Below, in pieces: positions 23,459 to 31,227 of a DNA stretch of 43,521 nucleotides. Below the pieces are notes generated by a model that searched no databases, was not told where the DNA came from, and saw nothing but the letters and a program-made list of their open reading frames with translations. The position numbers were made by a program, and so were the translations under genes. The stretch covers positions 1-43,521 of the forward strand of contig NZ_SCFY01000033.1 in the NCBI RefSeq assembly GCF_007049795.1, read 5' to 3'. Each line of letters starts with the position of its first letter. Positions within the stretch are counted from its first letter, which is position 1. Source of the DNA: Ectopseudomonas mendocina. Lineage in GTDB: Bacteria > Pseudomonadota > Gammaproteobacteria > Pseudomonadales > Pseudomonadaceae.

Positions 23459-24838
23459 TCACTCGCCTGGCGGCAGATCCTTGGTGAAGGTCTGGTCGTT
23501 CTCGCCGCGGAACATCTGCGCGCCGTAAATCAGCGCGCACAGGCCGACGCCGATGGCAAAGGCCCAACCGGCGCCTTTGATCGCCAGCACCGCACCGATC
23601 ACCCCGGCGATGCCCAGATCACGCTGGCTGCGCGCTTCCATGATGCCCAGACGCACGCTGACGTAGCCCTGGATCAGCAGGGTCAGCGCCAGCGCCACGC
23701 CGAGAATCGGCTGCAGCAGGGTGACCACCGGCAGCAGCAACAGGCCGGTGTTGGTGCCCCAGCGGAACGAGCCAACACCGCCGTAGATGGACTTCATCGC
23801 CTGGGCACCGCCCTTGAAGCGCTCGGTGATCACCACCTGCATGGCCGACCACTGCGGCCCGCACATGGCCACGTCCGGACCAAAGATACTCATCAAGGCA
23901 TTGCGCCCACCGAAGATCATGTGCGAACGGTTCGGGTTGAAGTCGACCTTCTCGTCACTGCGAATATGGTCGGCCTCGGAGAGGATCGCCCTGGCGCCCA
24001 GCACATCGCCGAACACCACCAGGTAGGCGGCGAACACGGTGGGAATGGCAGTGACGAACATCATCAACGGCGGCATGCCGAGGCCGAACACGGTGTACTC
24101 GTTCCACAAGGTGACGAAGTCCGGCTTGCTGATGCCCCACTCGATGTTCGGCCAGGGCGCCTCACCAAAGATCGGCGCAACGAACACCGCCAGCAGGATG
24201 ATCGGGAAGATGCCCAGCTTGGCGAAGTTCCACCAGAAGCGGCTGCGCTTCTTCAGTTGCTGGAAGTGCAGGGAGAACACCAGATAGAAGGCGATACCGA
24301 CGGCGATGGAAATGGTCCAAGGAAAGGTGTCGAAGCGCCCGCCTTCCTTGAACACGGTGACCACCGCGCTGAGGCCGGCGCCCATGATGATCCCGGCCTT
24401 GAGCGCCGAGGGCACCAATGACACTACCTTGCGCGCCATGCCCGTCATGCCCAGGCCGATGGAAAATATCCCCAGCATCAGCTGGAAGGCAATCAGCGCA
24501 TGCACCCGCTCCGGGCCCTCCGGGAACTGGCTGCAGTAGGCCATCAGCAGTGGGATCGCCGGGGTGATCCAGCCCGGAACGACCGGGTCGCCCAGCAAAT
24601 GGTGAGTCAAGTACAGCAGGCCATTGAGCATGACCACTGCCAGCGCCACCTCGAAGGGCATGCCGAGGAACTCGGTCATCAGCGGAATCGCCGCCAGATC
24701 CACCGCGCACATGAGCAGGCCCTGCATGTAGTCGGAGATCTCGAAGCGGTAATGAATGAAAGGCAGACGCACCTTGAATGGCCCCACCGGCCAGTAGGGG
24801 GCTTCCACACCAAGGTCTTGTTGATGCAGTTCGGACAT
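23459..24838 (-). CDS. SLC23/NCS2-type permease of unknown substrate
   Basis: This is an inner-membrane transporter of 459 residues with about 12 hydrophobic segments, resembling the nucleobase-cation-symporter-2/solute carrier 23 class. Most of that class carry uracil, xanthine or ascorbate. Divergent members sit in carbon-source operons. The N-terminus (ELHQQDLGVEAPYWPVGPFKVRLP) is cytoplasmic. The ATG at 24838 is preferred over GTG at 24847. It lies between an alcohol dehydrogenase and an aldehyde dehydrogenase gene under one sigma-54 promoter. It probably imports the substrate of that pathway. Confidence 0.75.
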   Translation of the reverse strand: MSELHQQDLGVEAPYWPVGPFKVRLPFIHYRFEISDYMQGLLMCAVDLAAIPLMTEFLGMPFEVALAVVMLNGLLYLTHHLLGDPVVPGWITPAIPLLMAYCSQFPEGPERVHALIAFQLMLGIFSIGLGMTGMARKVVSLVPSALKAGIIMGAGLSAVVTVFKEGGRFDTFPWTISIAVGIAFYLVFSLHFQQLKKRSRFWWNFAKLGIFPIILLAVFVAPIFGEAPWPNIEWGISKPDFVTLWNEYTVFGLGMPPLMMFVTAIPTVFAAYLVVFGDVLGARAILSEADHIRSDEKVDFNPNRSHMIFGGRNALMSIFGPDVAMCGPQWSAMQVVITERFKGGAQAMKSIYGGVGSFRWGTNTGLLLLPVVTLLQPILGVALALTLLIQGYVSVRLGIMEARSQRDLGIAGVIGAVLAIKGAGWAFAIGVGLCALIYGAQMFRGENDQTFTKDLPPGE

Positions 24839-24875
24839 TTGAGTCACCCAGCTTTATTAGAGTTGTATTTCAGCC

Positions 24876-24895
24876 GGCCCCAGCACCCTGGGGCC
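24876..24895. other. Intraoperonic hairpin between alcohol dehydrogenase and permease genes
   Basis: A perfect 8-bp stem GGCCCCAG / CTGGGGCC has a four-base loop. On the minus strand no T-run follows, so it is not a classic terminator. It may stabilise the upstream mRNA or reduce read-through. Confidence 0.45.
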
Positions 24896-24915
24896 TTTCA
24901 TCTTCGTTGCGGTAA

Positions 24916-26064
24916 TCAGTAGGCAGCGCGGTAGATCTGTTCGATGTCGCCAGCCGTCAGGCGCCGCGGGTTGTTGCGCATCAGCCGATCGATCTTGCTC
25001 GCTTCCTCGGCCATGGCCGGGATGGCGTCTTCCGGCACGCCGAAGCTGCGCATGCCCTTGGGAATGTCGACGCTGGCGCACAGCTCGGCCATGGCCTCGA
25101 CGGCCAGGTCGGCGGCGGCCTTGTCGCTCAGGCCATGGGTTTGCACACCGAGAGCAGCAGCGATCTCGGCCATGCGCTCGACACAGGCCAGCTTGTTCCA
25201 GGCCATCACGTAAGGCAGCAGCAAGGCATTGCTGACGCCGTGAGCGATATTGAAGCGACCGCCCAGCGGATAGGCCAGCGCATGCACCGCGCCCACGCCG
25301 GCATTACCGAAGGCCATGCCGGCCATCAGGCTGGCGGTCGCCATATCCTCCCGAGCGAGCAGGTCAGCCGGATTGGCATAGGCCTTGGGCAACGCCTTGG
25401 CGATCAGCTTGATGGCGCCGATGGCCAGGGCGTCGGTGATCGGCGAAGCATTAACCGACAGGTAGGACTCCACCGCATGGACCAATGCATCGACGCCACT
25501 GGCGGCGGTCACGCCACGGGGGCAGGTTAGGGTCATCAGCGGGCTAACCAGGGCCACGTCGGGCAGCAGGTAGTCGCTGACGATGCCCTTTTTCAGTTGC
25601 GCCTGCTTATCGGAGAGGATCGACACGTTGGTCACTTCCGAGCCGGTGCCAGCAGTGGTCGGAATGGCAATCAGCGGCGGGCCTTTACGCTTGATCTGAT
25701 CGACGCCGAACAACTCTTCCAATGCACCGTCATGACCGACGTAACCGGCCACGGCCTTGGCGATATCGATGGCGCTGCCGCCACCGACGCCGATCAGGCC
25801 ATCGTGGCCGCCGTCGCGATAGACCTTGGCGCAGGCTTCGACGATGGCGATCTCCGGCTCCGGCTCGACACCGTCATAGATGCCATAGCGGCGCTCGCCG
25901 AGTTGCTTGAGGACATGCTCAACCGTACCGGACTTGATCAGGATGGCGTCAGTAACGATCAGCGGGTTGGTGATATTCAGTCGAGACAGTTCGAGCGCCA
26001 GTTGCTCCACGGCCCCTTGGCCGGTCAGCAGCTTGTTGGCGATCTTGAATGCGGCAGTGTTCAT
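24916..26064 (-). CDS. Iron-containing alcohol dehydrogenase (group III)
   Basis: This 382-residue NAD-dependent enzyme has the cofactor motif GGGSAID (94-100). The metal ligands are D192 and H196 (VDALVHAVESYLS), H261 (VHALAYPLGG) and H275 (FNIAHGVSN). Members of this class include 4-hydroxybutyrate dehydrogenase, 1,3-propanediol dehydrogenase and lactaldehyde reductase; the sequence alone does not settle which. With a semialdehyde dehydrogenase in the same operon, oxidation of an omega-hydroxy acid to its semialdehyde is most likely (inference). The ATG at 26064 follows AAGGGG. It is the first gene behind a -24/-12 promoter. Confidence 0.87.
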   Translation of the reverse strand: MNTAAFKIANKLLTGQGAVEQLALELSRLNITNPLIVTDAILIKSGTVEHVLKQLGERRYGIYDGVEPEPEIAIVEACAKVYRDGGHDGLIGVGGGSAIDIAKAVAGYVGHDGALEELFGVDQIKRKGPPLIAIPTTAGTGSEVTNVSILSDKQAQLKKGIVSDYLLPDVALVSPLMTLTCPRGVTAASGVDALVHAVESYLSVNASPITDALAIGAIKLIAKALPKAYANPADLLAREDMATASLMAGMAFGNAGVGAVHALAYPLGGRFNIAHGVSNALLLPYVMAWNKLACVERMAEIAAALGVQTHGLSDKAAADLAVEAMAELCASVDIPKGMRSFGVPEDAIPAMAEEASKIDRLMRNNPRRLTAGDIEQIYRAAY

Positions 26065-26114
26065 CAGCAGGCCCCTTGTGCGTTGTTGTGCTGAGCGGGT
26101 TCGGGGCTTGCCAT

Positions 26115-26130
26115 AGCCAATCCTGTGCCA
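26115..26130 (-). promoter_or_regulatory. Sigma-54 (-24/-12) promoter of the alcohol dehydrogenase operon
   Basis: The minus strand reads TGGCACAGGATTGGCT. The -24 GG and -12 GC are spaced correctly, and only one base differs from TGGCAC-N5-TTGCT. It lies about 50 bases before the start codon and directly downstream of a sigma-54 activator gene, which makes it convincing. Confidence 0.75.
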
Positions 26131-26206
26131 GCTCGCTGAAAGCGGCGTGCTAGAAGGCTTGCGTCGATTTGTCACAGCGCGCAGCGGGTTGCGCTTGATC
26201 AGAAAA

Positions 26207-26245
26207 CCAATCAAATGAGCCTTTTACGATCCATTTTCCAATCAA
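26207..26245 (-). promoter_or_regulatory. Candidate upstream activator sites (two direct TTGATTGG repeats)
   Basis: CCAATCAA occurs at 26207-26214 and again at 26238-26245 on the plus strand (TTGATTGG on the minus strand), 31 bases apart, or three helical turns. They lie about 80-125 bases upstream of the sigma-54 promoter, the normal range for an activator binding site. The second copy overlaps the stop codon of the activator gene. Confidence 0.45.
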
Positions 26246-27606
26246 CCCTGCTCCCAGCGCTTCATCTTCTGCACCAGGGTCGCCTGGCTCAGACCGAGCA
26301 CCTTGGCCGCTTCACGGGTGGTCTTGTGCTGCATCAGGGCGCGGCGGATGAGGCGCCGCTCGAGGTTCTCCACCTGCTTGCGCAATGGCAGTAGGTCGTC
26401 GACATCGCTGCGAGCGACGCGCATTTCCTCCGGCAGATCGCACAGTTCGATGCGTTCACCACTGCAGGTCACCACCAGGCGCTCGACCAGATTGATCAGC
26501 TCACGGATGTTGCCGGGCCAGGCGTAGTCGGTCAGCGCGTCGAGCGCCTCGAGCTCCCAGCTCAGCACTCGACCATAACGCTGATTGAATTCGGCCAGGT
26601 AGAAATCCAGCAACGGCTGAATTTCCTCGGGGCGCTCGCGCAGCGCCGGAATGTGGATCGGCACGACGTTGAGGCGGTAGTAGAGGTCGGCGCGAAAACG
26701 GCCCTCGGCAACCATCGTGCGCAAGTCGTGGTGGGTGGCGGTGATGATGCGTACATCCACCTCCTTCAGCTCCAGACCACCGACCGGGATGAAGCGGCTC
26801 TCCTCGATCACCTTGAGCAGCTTGACCTGCAGCGGCAATGGCAGATCGCCGATCTCATCGAGAAAAACCGTGCCCTGGTGCGCCAGCTCCAGCAGACCGC
26901 GCTTGCCCTTGCTGCCGGCGCCGGTGAATGCGCCCGGCACATAGCCGAACAACTCGGCCTCGATCAGGTTCTCCGGCAGCGCACCGCAGTTCAGCGCCAG
27001 AAAGGGCTGCGCCGCGCGCGGGCTGCTCTTGTGGATGTACTGGGCGATCAGGGTCTTGCCGACACCGGTCTCACCCTGCAACAGCACCTTCACGTCGCTG
27101 GCCGCGACCTGCCGCGCCTGCATGAAGACGCGCCCCGAAGCGGGCTTGTCGGCGACCGGCGAGGCATCGAGCAGGTCGTCACGCTGCCCGGCATGCAGCT
27201 TGGCCGTGCTGTTGCGCAGCTGCTTCAGTTGCTGCAGCTCGTCGCGCTCGTGCTTCATGCGCAGCAGCTCGGTCATGTCGCGCACGGTACTGACCACGTA
27301 GCGCACCCGGCCATCGGCAGCGAAGATCGGCGTACCACTGACCAGCAGGCGTTTGCCCTGGCTGACGCTCTGCATCAGCGACAGCGCTTTGCCTTCCTTG
27401 AGCACACGCAAGGACACCGACTGCGAGATCACACCCTGCTCTACCAGCGCCTGCATGTGCTGGCCGACGACATCCTCGGCACGCAGCCCGGTCAGGCGCT
27501 CATAGGCACTGTTGACCTTTAGGGTGATGCCATCGGCGTCGGTGATGTAGACGCCATCGTGCAACGCGTCGATCAGCTCACGAAAACCGGGATCATCGAA
27601 GTCCAT
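26242..27606 (-). CDS. PAS-AAA-HTH sigma-54-dependent transcriptional activator
   Basis: The 454-residue bacterial enhancer-binding protein has a PAS sensor (about 5-115) in place of a receiver domain. A short coiled linker follows, then the AAA core with Walker A GETGVGKT (178-185), the sigma-54 contact loop GAFTGA (225-230) and Walker B TVFLDE (246-251). A Fis-type HTH occupies the C-terminus (TREAAKVLGLSQATLVQKMK). With no phosphorylation site, it probably responds to a small ligand bound by PAS. It is upstream of and co-directional with the alcohol dehydrogenase operon and almost surely controls it. The ATG is at 27606. Confidence 0.93.
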   Translation of the reverse strand: MDFDDPGFRELIDALHDGVYITDADGITLKVNSAYERLTGLRAEDVVGQHMQALVEQGVISQSVSLRVLKEGKALSLMQSVSQGKRLLVSGTPIFAADGRVRYVVSTVRDMTELLRMKHERDELQQLKQLRNSTAKLHAGQRDDLLDASPVADKPASGRVFMQARQVAASDVKVLLQGETGVGKTLIAQYIHKSSPRAAQPFLALNCGALPENLIEAELFGYVPGAFTGAGSKGKRGLLELAHQGTVFLDEIGDLPLPLQVKLLKVIEESRFIPVGGLELKEVDVRIITATHHDLRTMVAEGRFRADLYYRLNVVPIHIPALRERPEEIQPLLDFYLAEFNQRYGRVLSWELEALDALTDYAWPGNIRELINLVERLVVTCSGERIELCDLPEEMRVARSDVDDLLPLRKQVENLERRLIRRALMQHKTTREAAKVLGLSQATLVQKMKRWEQG

Positions 27607-27661
27607 CTGGCCGCCTTGTTACGAAGGAGAAACCACACATTCTACGCCCGGAAACGAACAA

Positions 27662-27687
27662 GGCCCCGCCGGTTTCCCGGCGAGGCC
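27662..27687 (-). terminator. Rho-independent terminator after agtD
   Basis: The stem GGCCCCGCCGG / CCGGCGAGGCC (one mismatch) with a TTTC loop is followed on the minus strand by TTGTTCGTTT. It ends the agt operon before the sigma-54 activator gene. Confidence 0.8.
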
Positions 27688-27709
27688 CTGAACATGCAGC
27701 TGCGGCGAT

Positions 27710-28537
27710 TTATTCCGGCGCTGAAGTACGCAGCTTCTCGCTGCGCCCACGCAGCCATTCCAGGGTCAGCAGCAGCAGGATGGAGAAGCCGATCAGCAGC
27801 GTGGCGGCGGCAGCGATGGTCGGCGACAGGTTCTCGCGGATACCGCTGAACATCTGCCGCGGCAGGGTGGCCTGCTCGGGGCCGGCGAGGAACAGGGTCA
27901 CCACCACTTCATCGAACGAAGTGGCGAAGGCGAACAACGCACCCGAAATCACGCCCGGAGCGATCAGCGGCAGGGTCACCCGGCGAAACGCCGTCAGCGG
28001 CGAGGCGCCAAGGCTGGCGGCGGCGCGCACCAGGTTGTGGTTGAAGCCCTGCAGGGTAGCCGACACGGTGATGATCACGAACGGCACGCCGAGCACTGCA
28101 TGCACCAGGATCAGCGACAGGTAGCTGTTGCCCATGCCCAGCGGCGCGAAGAACAGGTAACTGGCGACACCGATGATCACCACCGGGACGATCATGGGCG
28201 AGATCAGCAGGCTCATCACCAGCGCCTTGCCACGGAATTCGCCACGGGTCAGACCGATGGCCGCCAGGGTGCCGAAGACCATTGCCAGCAGAGTGGCGGC
28301 CGGGGCGATGATCAGGCTGTTCTTCAGCGAGCGCATCCAGTCGGCGGACATGAAGAAGTCCTCGTACCAGCGCAGCGAGAAGCCCTGCAGCGGGTAGACC
28401 AGGAAGGTGCCGGAGTTGAACGACAGCGGCACGATCACCAGCACAGGCAGTATCAGAAACAGCAGCACCAGGCCGCAGAGAATGCGCAGGCCGTAGTACC
28501 AGAGGCGCTCGACGGGTGACATGTAGGGGCTGAGCAT
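27710..28537 (-). CDS. agtD: ABC transporter permease (PotC/PotI type), GABA/5-aminovalerate uptake
   Basis: This inner-membrane subunit of 275 residues has six helices. The cytoplasmic EAA loop that contacts the ATPase appears as AAASLGASPLTAFRRVTLP. Its order and type match PA0606 (agtD) of the P. aeruginosa agtABCD system, known for 4-aminobutyrate and 5-aminovalerate uptake. The name is given by that synteny. It is the last gene of the operon, separated from agtC by 203 bases of repeat-rich DNA. Confidence 0.87.
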   Translation of the reverse strand: MLSPYMSPVERLWYYGLRILCGLVLLFLILPVLVIVPLSFNSGTFLVYPLQGFSLRWYEDFFMSADWMRSLKNSLIIAPAATLLAMVFGTLAAIGLTRGEFRGKALVMSLLISPMIVPVVIIGVASYLFFAPLGMGNSYLSLILVHAVLGVPFVIITVSATLQGFNHNLVRAAASLGASPLTAFRRVTLPLIAPGVISGALFAFATSFDEVVVTLFLAGPEQATLPRQMFSGIRENLSPTIAAAATLLIGFSILLLLTLEWLRGRSEKLRTSAPE

Positions 28538-28564
28538 GGCTGTGACTCCATTTAGCGTTTAGCT

Positions 28565-28710
28565 CCCCTCTCACATTTATGGGAGAGGGGTTGGGAGAGA
28601 GGGCGCTCTTCTTACGCCATCCTCCCGAGTTCGTTTACCGAGAGGCAGTGGTGCCGAAACAAGCACCCTCTCCCGCCCTTCGGGCACCCTCTCCCATGAA
28701 TGGGAGAGGG
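28565..28710. repeat. REP-like inverted repeats between agtC and agtD
   Basis: Two hairpins built from the same word are present. One is CCCCTCTC / GAGAGGGG (28565-28572 and 28583-28590). The other is a perfect 11-bp dyad, CCCTCTCCCAT / ATGGGAGAGGG (28687-28710). More CCCTCTCCC and TTGGGAGAGAGGG fragments lie between them. No gene is visible in this 203-base gap. Such elements often stabilise upstream mRNA or reduce downstream expression. Confidence 0.7.
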
Positions 28711-28740
28711 ACATCAGGTGGTCTGCTGCGCAGACCGTGT

Positions 28741-29988
28741 TTATCCAAGCCGCAGTTTGCTGGCGCCGACCAGCCAGCTGTACACCACGTACAGCACCAG
28801 CGTCGCGGCCAGCAGCAGACCGCCGAGGGCCGTGGCCATGCCCCAGTTGATGGTGGTGTTGGTATAGAAGGCGACGAAGTAGCTGATCATCTGGTCGTTC
28901 GGGCTGCCCAGCAGCGCCGGGGTGATGTAGTAGCCAATCGACAGGATGAACACCAGCAGGCAACCCGCACCGACACCGGCCAGCGTCTGCGGGAAGTACA
29001 CCCGCCAGAAGCTGGCGAACGGGTGGCAGCCAAGCGATACCGCCGCACGCATGTAGCTGGGCGAGATGCCCTTCATCACGCTGTAGATCGGCAGGATCAT
29101 GAACGGCAGCATGATGTGCACCATGGCCACGTACACGCCGCTGCGGTTGAACACCAGTTGCAGCGGCTGCTCGATGATGCCCAGCGATATCAGCGCGCTG
29201 TTGATCAGCCCTCCGGACTGCAAGAGCACGATCCAGGCCGCCACCCGCACCAGGATCGATGTCCAGAACGGCAGCAACACCAGAATCATCAGCAGGTTGC
29301 CCTGCCGCGTCGGTAGGTTGGCCAGCAGGTAAGCCAGTGGATAAGCCAGCACCAGGCAGATGGCGGTGATCACCAGGCTCATCCAGAAGGTGCGGGCGAA
29401 GATATCCAGGTAGATGGCCTGATCCGGCGTGGCCTTGGCCAGTTCGCCGAGGTCGTCGATGCGGTGATCGAGCGCGGCCAGCAGGTAGTAAGGCGTGACC
29501 GACGAGGCATTGCGGCGGATCACCTGCCAGTAGGCAGGGTCGCCCCAGCGCTCGTCCATATCAAGGAAGGCCTCCTGGTAGGACGCCGGCTCCTCGCGCA
29601 GCGGCAGCTTGCGTGCGGTCGCGCTGACCAAGCTACGGAAGCCCGCCAGCTCCATGTTCAGGCGCTTGGACAGATCGCCAAGGCTCTGATTGCGCCGCGC
29701 CTCGAGCATATCGCTGGCAATCGCCTGGTATACCGCTTCATCCGGCAGGCCACGGCCATCCCAGGCAGCAATCGCCTCGACGGTGCGCGGCAGGCTGCCG
29801 ACCACTTCCGGGTTGTCCACACTGCGCATGAGCAACGCGCCGATGGGCAGCAGGAAGGTCAGCAGAAGGAACAGCAACAGCGGCAGGATCAGCGCCTTGG
29901 ATTTCAGGCGATTGAAACGCTCGGCACGGGCCAGTCGCTGCTTCAGGCTTGGCCCGGGCAAATCATTGGCAGGCAGTACGGCGGCCAT
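28741..29988 (-). CDS. agtC: ABC transporter permease (PotB/PotH type), GABA/5-aminovalerate uptake
   Basis: This inner-membrane subunit of 415 residues is longer than a typical PotB (about 285). A large periplasmic insertion of about 150 residues sits between the first helix (about 34-58) and the next (about 195). The EAA loop is RAAVSLGCHPFASFWRVYFPQ. The ATG at 29988 (MAAVLPANDL) follows GGAG six bases upstream; an upstream TTG is less likely. It pairs with agtD to form the channel. Confidence 0.87.
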   Translation of the reverse strand: MAAVLPANDLPGPSLKQRLARAERFNRLKSKALILPLLLFLLLTFLLPIGALLMRSVDNPEVVGSLPRTVEAIAAWDGRGLPDEAVYQAIASDMLEARRNQSLGDLSKRLNMELAGFRSLVSATARKLPLREEPASYQEAFLDMDERWGDPAYWQVIRRNASSVTPYYLLAALDHRIDDLGELAKATPDQAIYLDIFARTFWMSLVITAICLVLAYPLAYLLANLPTRQGNLLMILVLLPFWTSILVRVAAWIVLLQSGGLINSALISLGIIEQPLQLVFNRSGVYVAMVHIMLPFMILPIYSVMKGISPSYMRAAVSLGCHPFASFWRVYFPQTLAGVGAGCLLVFILSIGYYITPALLGSPNDQMISYFVAFYTNTTINWGMATALGGLLLAATLVLYVVYSWLVGASKLRLG

Positions 29989-30064
29989 GGACAACTCCGC
30001 AAGCTAAGGCCGCACCTGGCGGCAGAAAATCGGGGGATACGACAACATCATTTGGGCAGCTCAG

Positions 30065-30117
30065 CCCCCTCATCCGGCGCTATGCGCCACCTTCTCCCGC
30101 AGGAGAAGGGGACGAGG
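30065..30117. repeat. REP-like inverted repeat between agtB and agtC
   Basis: CCCCCTCATCC / GGGGACGAGG flanks two inner hairpins: GGCGC-TAT-GCGCC (30076-30088) and a perfect CCTTCTCC-CGCA-GGAGAAGG (30090-30109). It belongs to a widespread proteobacterial repeat type. Its place after agtB, the binding-protein gene, suits a transcript that needs more binding protein than permease. Confidence 0.65.
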
Positions 30118-30142
30118 AAGGCGTCGCTGCGCGACGCACGGG

Positions 30143-31174
30143 TTAACGGGCGGCCCAGGCGTTGAAACGCTGCTCCAGCTGCTCGCCGTAGTCAGCCCAG
30201 AAGGTCACATCGATGGCCACCTGGTTGGCGATGTTTTCCGGGGTAGTCGGCATCAGGTTCAGACGCTCCGGCGCCAGCAGCTCAATGGCCTGCTTGTTGG
30301 CCGGGCCGTAGGCGATGTTCTCCGAATAGGTCTTCTGCGCTTCAGGCTTGACCGAGAAGGCGATGAACTGCTTGGCCAGCTCGGTATTCTTCGCGCCACG
30401 CGGAATGGCCCAGGAGTCGAAGTCGTAGATGCCGCCGTTCCACACCACCTGCAGGTTGCTCTCGTCCTGTACCGCTGCGATGCGGCCGTTGTAGGCCGAG
30501 CTCATCACCACGTCACCGGAGACCAGGTACTGCGGCGGCTGAGCGCCGGCTTCCCACCACTGGATATTGGGCTTGAGTTCGTCGAGCTTCTTGAACGCGC
30601 GATCCTGGCCTTCCTTGGTGGCCAGCACCTTGTACACGTCCTTGACCGGCACGCCATCGGCCATCAGGGCGAATTCCAGGGTGTACTTGGCGCCCTTGCG
30701 CAGGCCGCGCTTGCCCGGGAATTTCGCTACATCCCAGAAATCGGCCCAACTGGTCGGCGCCGCGCTGAGTTTGTCGGCGTTGTAGGCCAATACCGTGGAC
30801 CACACGAAGAAGCCCACGCCGCACGGCTGGATGGCGCCGTCGATGAAGTTGGACTCATCACCGAACTGCGCCGGATCGAGCTCCTCGAACAGACCTTCGT
30901 CACAACCGCGGGCCAGTTCCGGCGACTCCACCTCCACCAGATCCCAGCTCACGCTGCGGGTGTCGACCATGGCTTTGACCTTGGCCATTTCACCGTTGTA
31001 TTCGCCGCCCAGCACCTTGTTGCCGGTTTCCTTCTCGAAGGGTTCGTAGAACGCCTTGACCTGCGCCGCCTTGTTCGCGCCGCCGAAGGATACCGCCGTT
31101 AGATCCACCGCCAGTGCCGGCATGGCACAGCTAACGCCCAGGGCCAACGCCGCGAGCTTCAGGGATTTCGTCAT
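30143..31174 (-). CDS. agtB: Periplasmic binding protein (PotD/PotF type), GABA/5-aminovalerate uptake
   Basis: This is a 343-residue solute-binding protein with a clear signal peptide (1-22, ending PALA). It belongs to the polyamine/putrescine-binding family, with segments such as WDLVEVESPELARGC and NGGIYDFDSWAIPRGAKN. The ATG at 31174 (MTKSLKLAAL) follows AGGAG. It lies 53 bases after agtA. The ligand is taken from the P. aeruginosa agt work and not read from this sequence. Confidence 0.88.
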   Translation of the reverse strand: MTKSLKLAALALGVSCAMPALAVDLTAVSFGGANKAAQVKAFYEPFEKETGNKVLGGEYNGEMAKVKAMVDTRSVSWDLVEVESPELARGCDEGLFEELDPAQFGDESNFIDGAIQPCGVGFFVWSTVLAYNADKLSAAPTSWADFWDVAKFPGKRGLRKGAKYTLEFALMADGVPVKDVYKVLATKEGQDRAFKKLDELKPNIQWWEAGAQPPQYLVSGDVVMSSAYNGRIAAVQDESNLQVVWNGGIYDFDSWAIPRGAKNTELAKQFIAFSVKPEAQKTYSENIAYGPANKQAIELLAPERLNLMPTTPENIANQVAIDVTFWADYGEQLEQRFNAWAAR

Positions 31175-31227
31175 TCTTATCAGCTCCTCTGTGTTACGGG
31201 GTAAAGGTGAAGCACTGCGCGAAAGGC

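Noticed and set aside
24876..24895. Hairpin after the alcohol dehydrogenase gene as a terminator
   Set aside because: No T-run follows on the minus strand and the next two genes appear to depend on the same promoter.
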